Assembly (NCBI RefSeq): GCF_002419815.1
Contig: NZ_DIGV01000055.1
Location: 1-64,000, forward strand
Reading direction: 5' to 3'
DNA length: 64,000 bases
Source of the DNA: Brevundimonas sp. UBA5713
Lineage (GTDB): Bacteria; Pseudomonadota; Alphaproteobacteria; Caulobacterales; Caulobacteraceae
Shown here piece after piece: positions 16,262 through 25,136 of the stretch. Below the pieces are notes generated by a model. That model saw nothing but the letters and a program-made list of their open reading frames with translations, had not been told where the DNA came from and ran no database searches. Each line of letters begins with the position of its first letter. Positions within the stretch are counted from its first letter, which is position 1. A program made the position numbers and the translations under genes.

Positions 16262-16765
16262 ATGGCGCGCGTCTTACTACGTCAGAATCCGCGCATAGGC
16301 TTTGAAACCAAGATGACGACCAACCTGACCCTGCGCCCGTTTGAGGCGGACAGAGATACGGCGCGCCTGTCCGATATCTGGCTTCGGGCCTCGGTGATCG
16401 CTCACCCCTTTATCGGCGAGGCGACCCTGCGCGAGCAGCAACCGCTGATGGAGGACGTCTACCTGCCGATGGCCAGCACATGGGTGGCGGAAACAGACGG
16501 GCAGGCGGTTGGCTTTGTGTGTCTGCTGAAAAGCCACATCGCGGCCCTGTTCGTCGATCCGGCCCATCAGGGGCAGGGGATCGGTCGGGCGCTGCTGGAT
16601 TTTGCCGCCAGCCGCAACAATGTGCTGACGCTGGAAGTCTATACCGACAACACCAGGGCCGTAGCCTTCTATGAACGCTATGGCTTCACCATCGAAAGCC
16701 AGCGAGAGGCCGACGATCAGGGCCAACCCTATGCCAATGCCCGCATGGTGTGGGTGCGCGTATAG
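16262..16765 (+). CDS. GNAT family N-acetyltransferase
   Basis: The GNAT fold is shown by the acetyl-CoA loop HQGQGIGRALL (motif A) and by the C-terminal TDNTRAVAFYERYGF (motif B). The upstream ATG (16262) has AAGGG four bases before it. The conserved domain begins at MTTNLTLRPFE (ATG 16313), which is an equally plausible start. The substrate is unknown; enzymes of this YjaB-like type acetylate small amines or proteins. A strong terminator follows directly. Confidence 0.85.
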   Translation: MARVLLRQNPRIGFETKMTTNLTLRPFEADRDTARLSDIWLRASVIAHPFIGEATLREQQPLMEDVYLPMASTWVAETDGQAVGFVCLLKSHIAALFVDPAHQGQGIGRALLDFAASRNNVLTLEVYTDNTRAVAFYERYGFTIESQREADDQGQPYANARMVWVRV

Positions 16766-16796
16766 AAAAGGGCGCTGGAGTGATCCAGCGCCCTTT
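16766..16796. terminator. Bidirectional terminator
   Basis: AAAAGGGCGCTGGA (16766-16779), loop GTGA, and TCCAGCGCCCTTT (16784-16796) form a 13-pair stem between the convergent acetyltransferase and pirin genes, starting right after the stop codon at 16765. Confidence 0.85.
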
Positions 16797-16819
16797 GTCG
16801 TTTCGGAGGTCAGTCGGCC

Positions 16820-17515
16820 TTAGAGGCTGTCGACCATGACCAGTTCGGCATCCTCCTTGGCGGTGATGGTGATCACGGCCTCGTCGATGATGCCTGCGCC
16901 GTCGCGGGCGTTGAGCTGGGTGCCGTTCACGTCCACCTGACCCACGGCGGGGACGAGATAGGCGCGGCGGCCCGATTTCAGCTCATAGCTCAGGCTCTCG
17001 CCAGCCTTCAGCGTGGCCGCCAGAACCTTGGCGTCGGCGTTGATCTTCAGGGCTTCGTCTGCCGGATCGCCGGAGGCGACGACGGTGAACTTGCCCGAGC
17101 GGTCCGACTTCGGAAACTCGCGCTGACCCCACGAAGGTTCTGCACCCGGACGATCGGTCTCGATCCAGATTTGGAACAGCGTCGTCAGCTCGTCTTCCAT
17201 ATTGTATTCGGCGTGACGAACACCCGTGCCGGCGCTCATGACCTGAACGTCGCCAGCACCAGTGCGGCCTTGGTTACCCATGGAATCCTGGTGTGTGATG
17301 GCCCCCGTGCGGACATAGGTGATGATTTCCATGTCAGCGTGCGGGTGCGGCGGGAAGCCCGACTTCGGACCGATCTCGTCATCGTTCCAGACGCGCAGAC
17401 GGCCCCAGCCCATACGGTTCGGATCGTAATAGTTGGCGAACGAGAAGTGGTGCTTGGCATTCAGCCAGCCGTGGTTGGCACCACCGAGGGTATTGAAAGG
17501 ACGGACATCGATCAT
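16820..17515 (-). CDS. Pirin family protein (YhhW/quercetinase-like)
   Basis: This 231-residue bicupin has the pirin N-terminal metal site: His57 and His59 (HPHADME), His101 and Glu103 (RHAEYN). FANYYDPNRMGWGRLRVWNDD is the family's N-terminal signature. E. coli YhhW is such a protein and has quercetin 2,3-dioxygenase activity, but the natural substrate is often unknown. ATG at 17515 follows GGGGAG at six bases; a longer frame to 17614 has no similarity and covers the promoter palindrome. It is a single-gene unit. Confidence 0.9.
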   Translation of the reverse strand: MIDVRPFNTLGGANHGWLNAKHHFSFANYYDPNRMGWGRLRVWNDDEIGPKSGFPPHPHADMEIITYVRTGAITHQDSMGNQGRTGAGDVQVMSAGTGVRHAEYNMEDELTTLFQIWIETDRPGAEPSWGQREFPKSDRSGKFTVVASGDPADEALKINADAKVLAATLKAGESLSYELKSGRRAYLVPAVGQVDVNGTQLNARDGAGIIDEAVITITAKEDAELVMVDSL

Positions 17516-17577
17516 GGTGATCTCCCCAACGCTTAAAGTGTGCAGCCCGTTGCTGCGTCGTTGAGAGCTATATAAGG

Positions 17578-17590
17578 AACAGTTACTGTT
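17578..17590. promoter_or_regulatory. Palindrome upstream of the pirin gene
   Basis: AACAGT-T-ACTGTT is a perfect 13-bp dyad about 63 bases before the pirin start, next to a TATATAA stretch that could be a -10 region. It shares ACAGTNACTGT with 5873-5883. A repressor site is likely; no regulator gene is adjacent. Confidence 0.4.
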
Positions 17591-17620
17591 ACGAATAGGG
17601 GGTGGGGTGATCACGGATTG

Positions 17621-18597
17621 TTACAGATCTTCGGGGTAGCTCGTGAGTAATCCCAAATAAGTAGGGAGGAACCATTCCCTCCAGATGTCTTCATAGTTTT
17701 TGGGCAAAACTGATAGTCCGTGCCACAACATATAAATATCATGCTTTTTTTGTTCTTCGTTGGGATTTCCGTGGAATGTAGTGATGTCAACTAAAGGTAT
17801 AGAGCTTTGTATTAGTTCTGGTTGACCATTATGTATAAATCTTCTGAGTCCATCGCGGTAATGACCAATAATTGGGCACATTTCTACGTCATACCAAAAA
17901 TCATACGCCTCAATTCTCTTTGCAAAGTATTCCGCCATAGATCTCCAATCACCATCAGAGTGGAATTTTAATTCGGAATATTGATACGTAAATCTTTGAA
18001 ATGCTGAAATAAGCTTTGATCTTTTGGCGTACCACCTTAAAGCATTGGTGCCGACTTCAGAATTTATACTATTTGCTTTAGGTATATAAATCATTTTGCT
18101 TGATTTATTGCGATAATCTTCTTTTTGCGGTAAAAGTATTTTGTCTATATAGTCATTTAGGCATACAAAATTGCATGTTTTGTTTTTTATATCTGCAATT
18201 ACTAATAAAACAGGAAGTGCTATTCCCATTCTCTGAATGGTTACCAATTCGCTCGTTTCTAGTTTGAATTTGTAACATTCTACTTCTTTGAATTGTCTTT
18301 TATCTAAAATCTCAAAACTTTTTTCTACATTCCCTCGTTCGTATATTTTTTTCTTTTGAAAGGTGGGAGATTCAGTGCTTTTTAACTGAACAAAAAATGT
18401 TCACCAAGTGTTTGCGGGTATTCAGAATCTTTTTCAAAAACTTCTACTGCAAAATCTAGGCCGTAATCTGGCTTGTATTCTCTGATTACCCAATTTTTCG
18501 GTAGTAAAGACTTTAGTAGGGCTATCCCTTTTTCGTCAGTGAGGTGTTGAGGTGATCTTTGCTTTGCTTTTGCGGTCATTTTCATGAGTTTGCACAT
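17621..18597 (-). pseudogene. DUF4365-type nuclease-like gene with a frameshift
   Basis: Two minus-strand frames, 18597-18382 and the one ending at 17621, join into one protein of about 320 residues if a single base is added in the six-T tract at 18397-18392. The upstream part carries YKPDYGLDFAVEVF. Right after the shift the other frame reads FVQLKSTESP. D-x(n)-E-x(n)-QLK with DYGLD is the PD-(D/E)xK-like pattern of DUF4365 proteins, which occur near defence and mobile genes. No stop interrupts the restored frame. The region is strikingly AT-rich (15 of 60 bases are G or C in 18301-18360), unlike its neighbours, so it was probably acquired. It lies 11 bases behind aroC. It may be a pseudogene, a sequencing error in a homopolymer, or a slippage-expressed gene. 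Confidence 0.7.
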
Positions 18598-18608
18598 AAT
18601 TTGGATTG

Positions 18609-19694
18609 CTATCCCACCTGCGCCCTGTGCCGCAGCTTCGCATCCGCCAGTACAATCGCTGCCATCGCTTCGACTACTGGAACGCCGCGCAGGGCGACGC
18701 AGGGGTCGTGGCGGCCTTTGGTGCGTAGATCCACTTCGGCGCCATCGCGGTTGATGGTCTGGCGATGGGTGAGGATGGAGGAGGTGGGTTTGAAGGCCAC
18801 GCGGGCGGTGACGGGCTGGCCTGTCGAGATGCCGCCGAGGATGCCGCCCGCCTTGTTCGACAGGAAGACAGGCTCGCCGTCGGGACCGATGCGCATTTCG
18901 TCGGCGTTTTCCTCGCCTGACAGCATGGCGGCCTCGAAGCCCGCGCCGATTTCCACGCCCTTGACGGCGTTGATGGTCATCAGGCCCGCGGCCAGTTCGC
19001 TATCCAGCTTGGCATAGAGCGGTGCGCCCCATCCGGCAGGCACGCCGGTGACTTCCAGCGCCACGACCGCGCCGATGCTGGAGCCTGCCTTGCGCACGGT
19101 ATCCAGATAGGCTTCCCATTCCGGCACCACTTCATTGGATGCCGCGAACAGGGCGTTGTCGTAAACGGCGCTGAAGTCGATCTGGTCGTCAGGGATGCGG
19201 TGCGGGCCAAGCTGCACCACGCCTGCACGGATTTGGATGCTGTCACCCAGAACCTTGCGCGCCACGGCACCGGCAGCCACGCGGCTGGCCGTTTCGCGGG
19301 CGGATGAGCGACCGCCGCCGCGATAGTCGCGCACGCCATATTTGGCCTGATAGGCAAAGTCGGCATGACCGGGGCGGAAGGCGTGGGCGATCTCGCCATA
19401 GTCCTTGGAGCGCTGGTCGGTGTTTTCGATCATCAGGCTGATCGGCGTGCCGGTGGTGACGGGGCCGTTGCCATCGTCGAACACGCCGGACAGGATTTTG
19501 ACCGCGTCGGCCTCTTGGCGCTGGGTGACGAAACGGCTGCCGCCCGGTTTGCGCTGGTCCAGATACGGCTGGATGTCCGCTTCGGTCAGCGGGATCAGCG
19601 GCGGGCAGCCGTCAACGACGACGCCAATGGCCGGCCCGTGGCTTTCGCCCCAGGTGGTGATGCGGAACAGGTGACCGAAGCTGTTATGTGACAT
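18609..19694 (-). CDS. aroC: Chorismate synthase
   Basis: AroC makes chorismate from 5-enolpyruvylshikimate-3-phosphate using reduced FMN, the last common step to aromatic amino acids, folate and quinones. The N-terminus MSHNSFGHLFRITTWGESHGPAIG and the central RPGHADFAYQAKYGVRDYRGGGRSSARET are both diagnostic. The length of 361 is standard. ATG at 19694. It is followed closely by the AT-rich island and preceded by the J-domain gene on the same strand (11-base gap), so they probably share a transcript. Confidence 0.97.
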   Translation of the reverse strand: MSHNSFGHLFRITTWGESHGPAIGVVVDGCPPLIPLTEADIQPYLDQRKPGGSRFVTQRQEADAVKILSGVFDDGNGPVTTGTPISLMIENTDQRSKDYGEIAHAFRPGHADFAYQAKYGVRDYRGGGRSSARETASRVAAGAVARKVLGDSIQIRAGVVQLGPHRIPDDQIDFSAVYDNALFAASNEVVPEWEAYLDTVRKAGSSIGAVVALEVTGVPAGWGAPLYAKLDSELAAGLMTINAVKGVEIGAGFEAAMLSGEENADEMRIGPDGEPVFLSNKAGGILGGISTGQPVTARVAFKPTSSILTHRQTINRDGAEVDLRTKGRHDPCVALRGVPVVEAMAAIVLADAKLRHRAQVG

Positions 19695-19705
19695 GGGTAC
19701 GGGGA

Positions 19706-20416
19706 TTAAGCCGCTGCGCTATGGTCCGTCCAGACCCGAGTGAAGCGGGCCAGCATATCTTCAACCGCCGAGGGCATGTCGTCACAGCCTTCCAGCTTGA
19801 TGAACAGGTCTCCGGCAGGGCGGTTGCCGCGGGCGGGCAGGCCTAATCCCTTGAAGCACAGACGTACGGGCTCGACCATGTCGGGCACCAGCCATGCGAC
19901 CTGTGGCCCTGCGTGGGTGTCGATCTCGATGCGGCCCCCGTCTCGCAGATAGCGATGGGCGATCCGATGGGTGACAAACAGATCGCCGTCCAGCACCGAC
20001 ATGTCGTCGGCAGGGCGGATCATCACCGGCACCTGCTGGCCGTCATCCAGCCGCACACGGTCGGCAGTACGGATGCCCGGCGGAATGTGCACCAGCAAAC
20101 GCCGCCCGGACAGTTTCAGCGACACACAGCCGCCGTGCAGGGCCTGCATCGGCGTGATCACCAACAAGGGCGGCGGGGTAAAGGCCTTTTCCGCAGGGCG
20201 CGGCGTAAGCGGAACGGGCAGGGGCGCAGGCTGGGCCTGAAGCAGGTGATAGGCGTCGATGACGGCGCGAAACCGCTCTACATCGCCGCCTGCGCTGTCG
20301 GGATGGGCGGCCTTGGCCGCGCGGCGAAAGGCCGCCGACAGGCCGTCAGCCCCCACCGGAGCGCGCAGCCCCAGCAGGCGACAGGCCTCTGTCACGGTCA
20401 TTGCCTTGCCATCCAT
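19706..20416 (-). CDS. J-domain protein with DnaJ C-terminal region, no zinc finger
   Basis: The 236-residue protein opens with a J domain carrying the HPD triad (residues 38-40, AAHPDSAGG), which would stimulate a DnaK ATPase. A short proline-rich linker (QPAPLPVPLTPRPAEK) leads to a DnaJ C-terminal substrate-binding domain (LHGGCVSLKLSGRRLLVHIPPGIRTADRVRL, then DGDLFVTHRIAHRYLRDG and GDLFIKLEG). The G/F-rich region and zinc fingers are absent, as in CbpA-like class B proteins. Possible starts are GTG 20425, ATG 20416 and ATG 20401, the last with a good AAGG site. It is upstream of aroC and divergent from pdxH. Confidence 0.85.
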   Translation of the reverse strand: MDGKAMTVTEACRLLGLRAPVGADGLSAAFRRAAKAAHPDSAGGDVERFRAVIDAYHLLQAQPAPLPVPLTPRPAEKAFTPPPLLVITPMQALHGGCVSLKLSGRRLLVHIPPGIRTADRVRLDDGQQVPVMIRPADDMSVLDGDLFVTHRIAHRYLRDGGRIEIDTHAGPQVAWLVPDMVEPVRLCFKGLGLPARGNRPAGDLFIKLEGCDDMPSAVEDMLARFTRVWTDHSAAA

Positions 20417-20528
20417 GGGGCGCACCCTGCGGCCATATGGTCAAGAGCGGGTTAACCTTGATCAATTCGTGCGCAAACCTCGTGTCTTTGACTTGGGCCA
20501 GCGGGCGTGGCGGCTGTATAGCAGGGGC

Positions 20529-21191
20529 ATGAGCCATTCCGTCATTCCGCCCAGCCCCAGTCACGATGACTATGCGGCCCAACTAGCCGCCAATGCCGAC
20601 GACACCGTCTATGACGGCGATAACCCCGTCGCCCTGTTCATCGACTGGCTGGCGCAGGCGCGACAGGCCGAGCCGAATGACGCCAATGCCATGACCTTGG
20701 CGACGGTCGATGCCGACGGCATGCCCGATGCCCGCATTGTGCTGCTGAAGGATATCGACGCCGACGGCTTTACCTTCTTCTCCAACACCCAAAGCGCCAA
20801 GGGGCAGGAACTGGCCGACAGGCCGGTTGCGGCGCTGGTATTCCACTGGAAGTCGCTGCGCCGTCAGGTGCGGGTGCGCGGAGTGGTCGAGCCGGTCTCC
20901 GCTGCCGAGGCCGATGCCTATTTCGCCAGCCGCGCGCGTGAAAGCCGTATCGGTGCATGGGCGTCGGACCAGTCCCGTCCGCTGGACAGCCGCGCGCAAC
21001 TGGAACAGCGGGTTCAGGAACAGACCGAGCGTTTCGAGGGGCAGGACGTGCCGCGACCCGAACACTGGGCCGGATGGCGACTGAGGCCGCAGTCTATCGA
21101 GTTCTGGCGTGATCGCGCCTTCCGCCTTCACGACCGTATGCAGTTCCGTAAGGACGCAGAGGGCTGGACGAAAACGCGGCTCTATCCCTGA
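20529..21191 (+). CDS. pdxH: Pyridoxamine 5'-phosphate oxidase
   Basis: PdxH oxidises pyridoxine or pyridoxamine 5'-phosphate to pyridoxal phosphate with FMN. The 220-residue protein shows the family pattern: AMTLATVDADGMPDARIVLLKDIDADGFTFFSN, then KSLRRQVRVRG for FMN contact, SDQSRPLDSR, and the C-terminal WRDRAFRLHDR with the terminal TRLYP. ATG at 20529 follows AGGGGC. The open frame continues far upstream but without similarity. The gene is divergent from the J-domain gene across a short promoter gap. Confidence 0.95.
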   Translation: MSHSVIPPSPSHDDYAAQLAANADDTVYDGDNPVALFIDWLAQARQAEPNDANAMTLATVDADGMPDARIVLLKDIDADGFTFFSNTQSAKGQELADRPVAALVFHWKSLRRQVRVRGVVEPVSAAEADAYFASRARESRIGAWASDQSRPLDSRAQLEQRVQEQTERFEGQDVPRPEHWAGWRLRPQSIEFWRDRAFRLHDRMQFRKDAEGWTKTRLYP

Positions 21192-21197
21192 TCGGGA

Positions 21198-21800
21198 TCA
21201 GACGCCGTAGCGGGCCCAGAAGGTCTGAACGGCGTCTTCGGCAATGGCGGCAGGGGTGCGGTTCAATACCGGATCCTTGCCCATGGCCAGCGGCAGCAGC
21301 ATGATCGGGTGTTCCACCATGCCCAGAAGCTGGCTGACCGCCCAGCTGGATTTCTCCATTCGGGTCAGGCCCTGGGCATTCATCTGGTCGAACATATCGA
21401 TCAGGTTTTGGGCGATGTTTCCGCGCCCTTCGTCGAAGAAGTCAGCCACAACCCCTTCAAATCGTTGGCGTTCAGAAATGATCAGGCGGAACATTCTCCG
21501 CACGAACGGGTCGGCGAGAAACTCTGCATAGCTGATCATAAACTGTGTCAGCTTTTGACGGCTGGGCGGACCTTCGGATTTGACCGCCTCCATCCGCTTG
21601 CCGAAATCCTGCGCGGCATCTTTTACGACCGCTTCGAACAGGGCCGCCTTGCTCTCGAAGAACATATAGAGGGTGGCGGTAGAAACGCTGGCTTCACGCG
21701 CGATGGGCTCTATGCGGGTGGCTGCATAGCCAACCGATACGAACTGATGGCGCGCTTCGCGGACAATGGCGAGCGCTCGGGGATCCTGTGTCGGATGCAT
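21198..21800 (-). CDS. TetR/AcrR family transcriptional regulator
   Basis: The 200-residue protein has the TetR helix-turn-helix at about residues 10-55 (REARHQFVSVGYAATRIEPIAREASVSTATLYMFFESKAALF). A helical C-terminal ligand domain of the AcrR-like kind (FLADPFVRRMFRLIISERQRF) follows. It is convergent with pdxH and is followed upstream by a short AT-rich gap that includes a TTGCAT-N5-ATGCAA dyad. The target could be its own promoter or the udk-like gene upstream, but this is not established. Confidence 0.88.
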   Translation of the reverse strand: MHPTQDPRALAIVREARHQFVSVGYAATRIEPIAREASVSTATLYMFFESKAALFEAVVKDAAQDFGKRMEAVKSEGPPSRQKLTQFMISYAEFLADPFVRRMFRLIISERQRFEGVVADFFDEGRGNIAQNLIDMFDQMNAQGLTRMEKSSWAVSQLLGMVEHPIMLLPLAMGKDPVLNRTPAAIAEDAVQTFWARYGV

Positions 21801-21880
21801 GCAGGCGGCAACGTTCGTCGATTGCTGTTTCTAAGCTTGACCATGGCGCAATAGTCTACACCGCGCAAGCACAGCTATAT

Positions 21881-21897
21881 TTGCATCGGAAATGCAA
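21881..21897. promoter_or_regulatory. Candidate operator upstream of the TetR gene
   Basis: TTGCATCGGAAATGCAA is a 17-bp dyad with six-base arms and a five-base centre. It lies about 80 bases upstream of the TetR start at 21800 in a gap rich in A and T. Autoregulation is the simplest reading. Confidence 0.35.
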
Positions 21898-21938
21898 TAA
21901 CGGAACCGCAGAGGTCTTATCCGTAAAGTTACGTAAGA

Positions 21939-22598
21939 TCACACGGAACAAATATTGGGATTGTATTTTAACAACTTAGGATGGGTGAGTACGGGTGCGA
22001 CCAAACGTACCACGGCCTGACGATCAATCAGTCGTACGGCTGCCGTTGCGTCTGCCACTATGAAATCGGCATGTACGCGGGAGGGTTCGGTAAAGCTCTC
22101 GTGACCCGGCCGGACCGTCAGCAGATATTGGTTCACCACAGAGTCAGCGGTGCGCCCGCGCTCGATCTGATCGCGCAGCAAACGGCGGATGAAGCGGATG
22201 TCGGCGGGGGTGTCGACAAACACCTTGATGTCGAACAGATCGCACAGGGCGGCATTACACAGCACATGGGTGCCTTCGATCACCACCACCTCGGCGGCGC
22301 GCACGGGCTCGCCACCGGCTTCGCGGCCGTGGGTGATGAAGGAATAGATCGGGGCGACAATGTCCTGACCGGCTTTCAGCGCCTTGAGGTCGCGGATCAG
22401 CAGATCGTGATCGCGTGCGTCAACATGGTCGAAATCATGCGTGGCCGGATCAAATCCGGGAACGGAGGCGGCGTCCTTATAATAGGAATCCTCTCGCAAC
22501 AGGGTGGCGCAGCCTTGTGGAAGCGAGGAAATCAGGGCTTCGGCCAGAGTGGACTTGCCCGAGCCCGAGCCGCCGGTGATCGCGATGAGGATGGTCAT
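21939..22598 (-). CDS. udk: Uridine kinase family protein
   Basis: The 219-residue P-loop kinase has a Walker A motif GGSGSGKST (residues 9-17), DSYYKD after the first strand (the uridine kinase substrate region) and SFITHGREAG. VVVIEGTHVL is the family's DxxxxEG-like segment. It resembles uridine kinases, which phosphorylate uridine and cytidine in nucleotide salvage, and the related phosphoribulokinases; uridine kinase is the closer match. ATG at 22598 follows GAGAGGCAGG. It stands alone, divergent from the acyl-CoA ligase gene. Confidence 0.8.
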   Translation of the reverse strand: MTILIAITGGSGSGKSTLAEALISSLPQGCATLLREDSYYKDAASVPGFDPATHDFDHVDARDHDLLIRDLKALKAGQDIVAPIYSFITHGREAGGEPVRAAEVVVIEGTHVLCNAALCDLFDIKVFVDTPADIRFIRRLLRDQIERGRTADSVVNQYLLTVRPGHESFTEPSRVHADFIVADATAAVRLIDRQAVVRLVAPVLTHPKLLKYNPNICSV

Positions 22599-22781
22599 GG
22601 TCCTGCCTCTCTCACCCGATGACCCGTTCAGCAAGTCGGCAAAGGTCGTATTCACAGCTTTTCATGGCTGAAGCTGACCTTAGGTCACATTGATCCTGTC
22701 GTGTTTCTTATCATAGCCTGCTGACCAAGCGCCGATCGACGAACAACGAGCGCATTTGGCATAGGTTTAGGAGGATACACG

Positions 22782-24410
22782 ATGCACGGACTGATGCAGG
22801 ACTGGCCGCTGACGGTCGACCGGATTCTGGAACACGCCAAAAACTGGCATCCGGATCGCAAGGTCGTCACCCGCTCGGTGGAGGGACCGATCGTCAGTGT
22901 CACCTATGCCGAGCTGTACGATCGCGCGCGCAAGGTGTCGAACTTCCTCCAAGCGTTCGGCATCAAGACCGGCGACCGCGTGGCGACCCTGTGCTGGAAC
23001 ACCTCCAACCATATGGAGGCGTGGTACGGCATTATGGGCATTGGTGCGGTGTGCCACACCCTGAACCCGCGTCTGTTTGCCGAGCAGCTGGTCTATATCA
23101 TCAACCACGCCGAAGACCGGATCGTCTTTACGGACCTGACGTTTGTGCCGCTGCTGGAAGCCATCCTGCCGCACATTCCCAAGGTCGAGAAATTCATCAT
23201 CATGACCGATGCGGCCCACATGCCGCAGACCAAGCTGCCGAATGTGGAATGCTATGAGACCCTGTTGGAGCAGGCCTCGACCGATGTGGTCTGGGGCGGC
23301 TTTGACGAGCGCACGGCCTGCGGCCTCTGCTACACCTCGGGCACGACCGGCAATCCCAAGGGGGTGCTCTACACCCACCGCTCCAACTTCCTGCACACGC
23401 TGATGGGCCTGCAAGCCACGGTTCTGGGGGCAACGCCAAAGGATGTGATCCTGCCGGTGGTGCCGATGTTTCATGCCAATGCATGGGGTATTGCCTTTGC
23501 CGGTCCGGCAGCGGGAGCCAAGGTGGTGATGCCGGGCGCGCGTATGGACGGTGCGGCCATCTATGAACTGCTGGAGTCCGAGGGCGTAACCTTCAGCGCC
23601 GCCGTGCCCACCGTCTGGCAGGGCCTGTTGCAGCACATGCGCGAGAACAAACTGAAGCTGTCCACGGTCAAGCGCGTGCTGATCGGCGGGGCGGCGGTGC
23701 CGGAAATGCTGATCCGTGCCTTCAATGACGAGTTTGGCGTCGAAGTGGTGCAGGGCTGGGGCATGACTGAGACCTCGCCCATCGGCACCGTGTCCAACCT
23801 TCTGCCCGAGATGGAGGGCTGGTCGCAGGACGAACAGATCAAATACCGCGTCAAACAGGGCATTCCGCCGCTGGGCATCGACTTGAAGCTGGAAGACGAC
23901 GACGGAAATCGTCTGCCTCATGATGGCGAGACCTATGGCCGCTTGCTGATCAAGGGCCCGACGGTTGCTGCGGCCTATTTCAAGGGCGAGGGCAGCATTC
24001 TGGACAAGGATGACTTCTTCGATACCGGTGACGTCGCCACCATCGATCCGCTGGGCTATATGCAGATCACCGACCGCGCCAAGGATGTGATCAAGTCCGG
24101 CGGTGAGTGGATCAGCTCTATCGAAATCGAAAACCTTGCCGTGGGTCACCCCAAGGTCGAGCTGGCCGCCGTGATCGGTGCCGCACACCCGAAATGGGAC
24201 GAACGCCCGCTGTTGATCGTCAAGCTGAAAGAGGGCGAGACTCTGGACAAACAGGAGCATCTGGACTTCCTGCAAGGCAAGATTGCCAAGTGGTGGATGC
24301 CGGATGATGTTGTCGCGGTTGACGAAATCCCCCTTGGCGCCACGGGCAAGATCGACAAGAAGCTTCTGCGAGAGCGGATGAAGGACTATCGCCTGCCCAC
24401 TGCGGGCTGA
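22782..24410 (+). CDS. Fatty-acid--CoA ligase, AMP-binding (medium/long chain)
   Basis: The enzyme activates fatty acids to acyl-CoA through an acyl-adenylate. The 542-residue ANL-fold protein has the phosphate loop YTSGTTGNPKGV (184-195), GWGMTETSP (about 326-334), a DTGDVATIDPLGYMQITDRAKDVIKSGGEW hinge region and catalytic Lys523 in TGKIDKK. It resembles AlkK-type or DMSP-lyase-related acyl-CoA synthetases rather than FadD. ATG at 22782 follows AGGAGG. The next gene (DUF1499) starts 28 bases after the stop, so they may be co-transcribed. Confidence 0.9.
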   Translation: MHGLMQDWPLTVDRILEHAKNWHPDRKVVTRSVEGPIVSVTYAELYDRARKVSNFLQAFGIKTGDRVATLCWNTSNHMEAWYGIMGIGAVCHTLNPRLFAEQLVYIINHAEDRIVFTDLTFVPLLEAILPHIPKVEKFIIMTDAAHMPQTKLPNVECYETLLEQASTDVVWGGFDERTACGLCYTSGTTGNPKGVLYTHRSNFLHTLMGLQATVLGATPKDVILPVVPMFHANAWGIAFAGPAAGAKVVMPGARMDGAAIYELLESEGVTFSAAVPTVWQGLLQHMRENKLKLSTVKRVLIGGAAVPEMLIRAFNDEFGVEVVQGWGMTETSPIGTVSNLLPEMEGWSQDEQIKYRVKQGIPPLGIDLKLEDDDGNRLPHDGETYGRLLIKGPTVAAAYFKGEGSILDKDDFFDTGDVATIDPLGYMQITDRAKDVIKSGGEWISSIEIENLAVGHPKVELAAVIGAAHPKWDERPLLIVKLKEGETLDKQEHLDFLQGKIAKWWMPDDVVAVDEIPLGATGKIDKKLLRERMKDYRLPTAG

Positions 24411-24437
24411 TCGTCCTCTCGACAAGGGAGGCTTCTC

Positions 24438-25130
24438 ATGACCCAAGCGTCGCGTCCGGTACGGACACTGATTACCCTGTTGGTTTTGGTGGTGTTTTTG
24501 GCACCGCTGACCTTGCTGGTGTCGGTGTACGGGACGCGGCTGGGCTTCATGGATATCCAGACCGGCTATGGCACCATCGGCCAACGGGTGGTGCCAATGC
24601 TGTCTTATGTCGGGCTGGGCGCGGCAGTGCTGGCCTGCCTGTTGCTGATCAAGGATCGCGGGTTCTGGATGTTGTCACTGGCATCGCTGGTCGTGGCAGG
24701 CGTGATGGTGGGCGGCGTGGTCAGCCAATCGCGCCAGTGGTCGTCTGCCCCGCGTGACGTGACCACCAATGTCGAAGACGCTCCGGCTTTTGCGGGCCGT
24801 CTGGGACAGGAGCGCCGCGCGGTCCGTCCCGTCGAGTATCAACCGGCGGCTTGCGAAGGTTTGGCGGCGGTCCATTCCCAACTGGCCGCCGAAAGCGTGG
24901 CGTGGGCCATGGACAAGGCGGGCATCACCGTCATGGGCACCTCGCCGTTCCGCGTCGATGGCTGGACCGAGGGGGCTATCTATGGCGTGCGCCACGATGT
25001 GACTGTGCGTATCCGTCCGGGGCGCACGGACCTGCGCGTCTCGGGTCGCGACGGACTGGCCATCGGCGATCAGGCCTGCACGCTGGCGAAGAAACTGCGC
25101 GACGCTATGGAAGAAGCCCGAAACGCCTAG
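24438..25130 (+). CDS. DUF1499 domain membrane protein
   Basis: The 230-residue protein has three membrane helices in its N-terminal half (about 10-28, 52-70 and 76-93). A C-terminal DUF1499 domain (about 115-225) follows, with ESVAWAMDKAGITVMGTSPFRVDGWTEGAIYGVRHDVTVRIRP and SGRDGLAIGDQACTLAKKLRDAM. The domain occurs in envelope and plastid proteins; its biochemical role is unknown. It converges on an MBL hydrolase gene, with stops six bases apart. Confidence 0.8.
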   Translation: MTQASRPVRTLITLLVLVVFLAPLTLLVSVYGTRLGFMDIQTGYGTIGQRVVPMLSYVGLGAAVLACLLLIKDRGFWMLSLASLVVAGVMVGGVVSQSRQWSSAPRDVTTNVEDAPAFAGRLGQERRAVRPVEYQPAACEGLAAVHSQLAAESVAWAMDKAGITVMGTSPFRVDGWTEGAIYGVRHDVTVRIRPGRTDLRVSGRDGLAIGDQACTLAKKLRDAMEEARNA

Positions 25131-25136
25131 GCGCGG

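Noticed and set aside
18541..18600. aroC or its downstream region as the insertion target of a mobile element
   Set aside because: No integrase, direct repeats or inverted repeats are visible around the AT-rich island, so only foreign origin, not mechanism, can be claimed.
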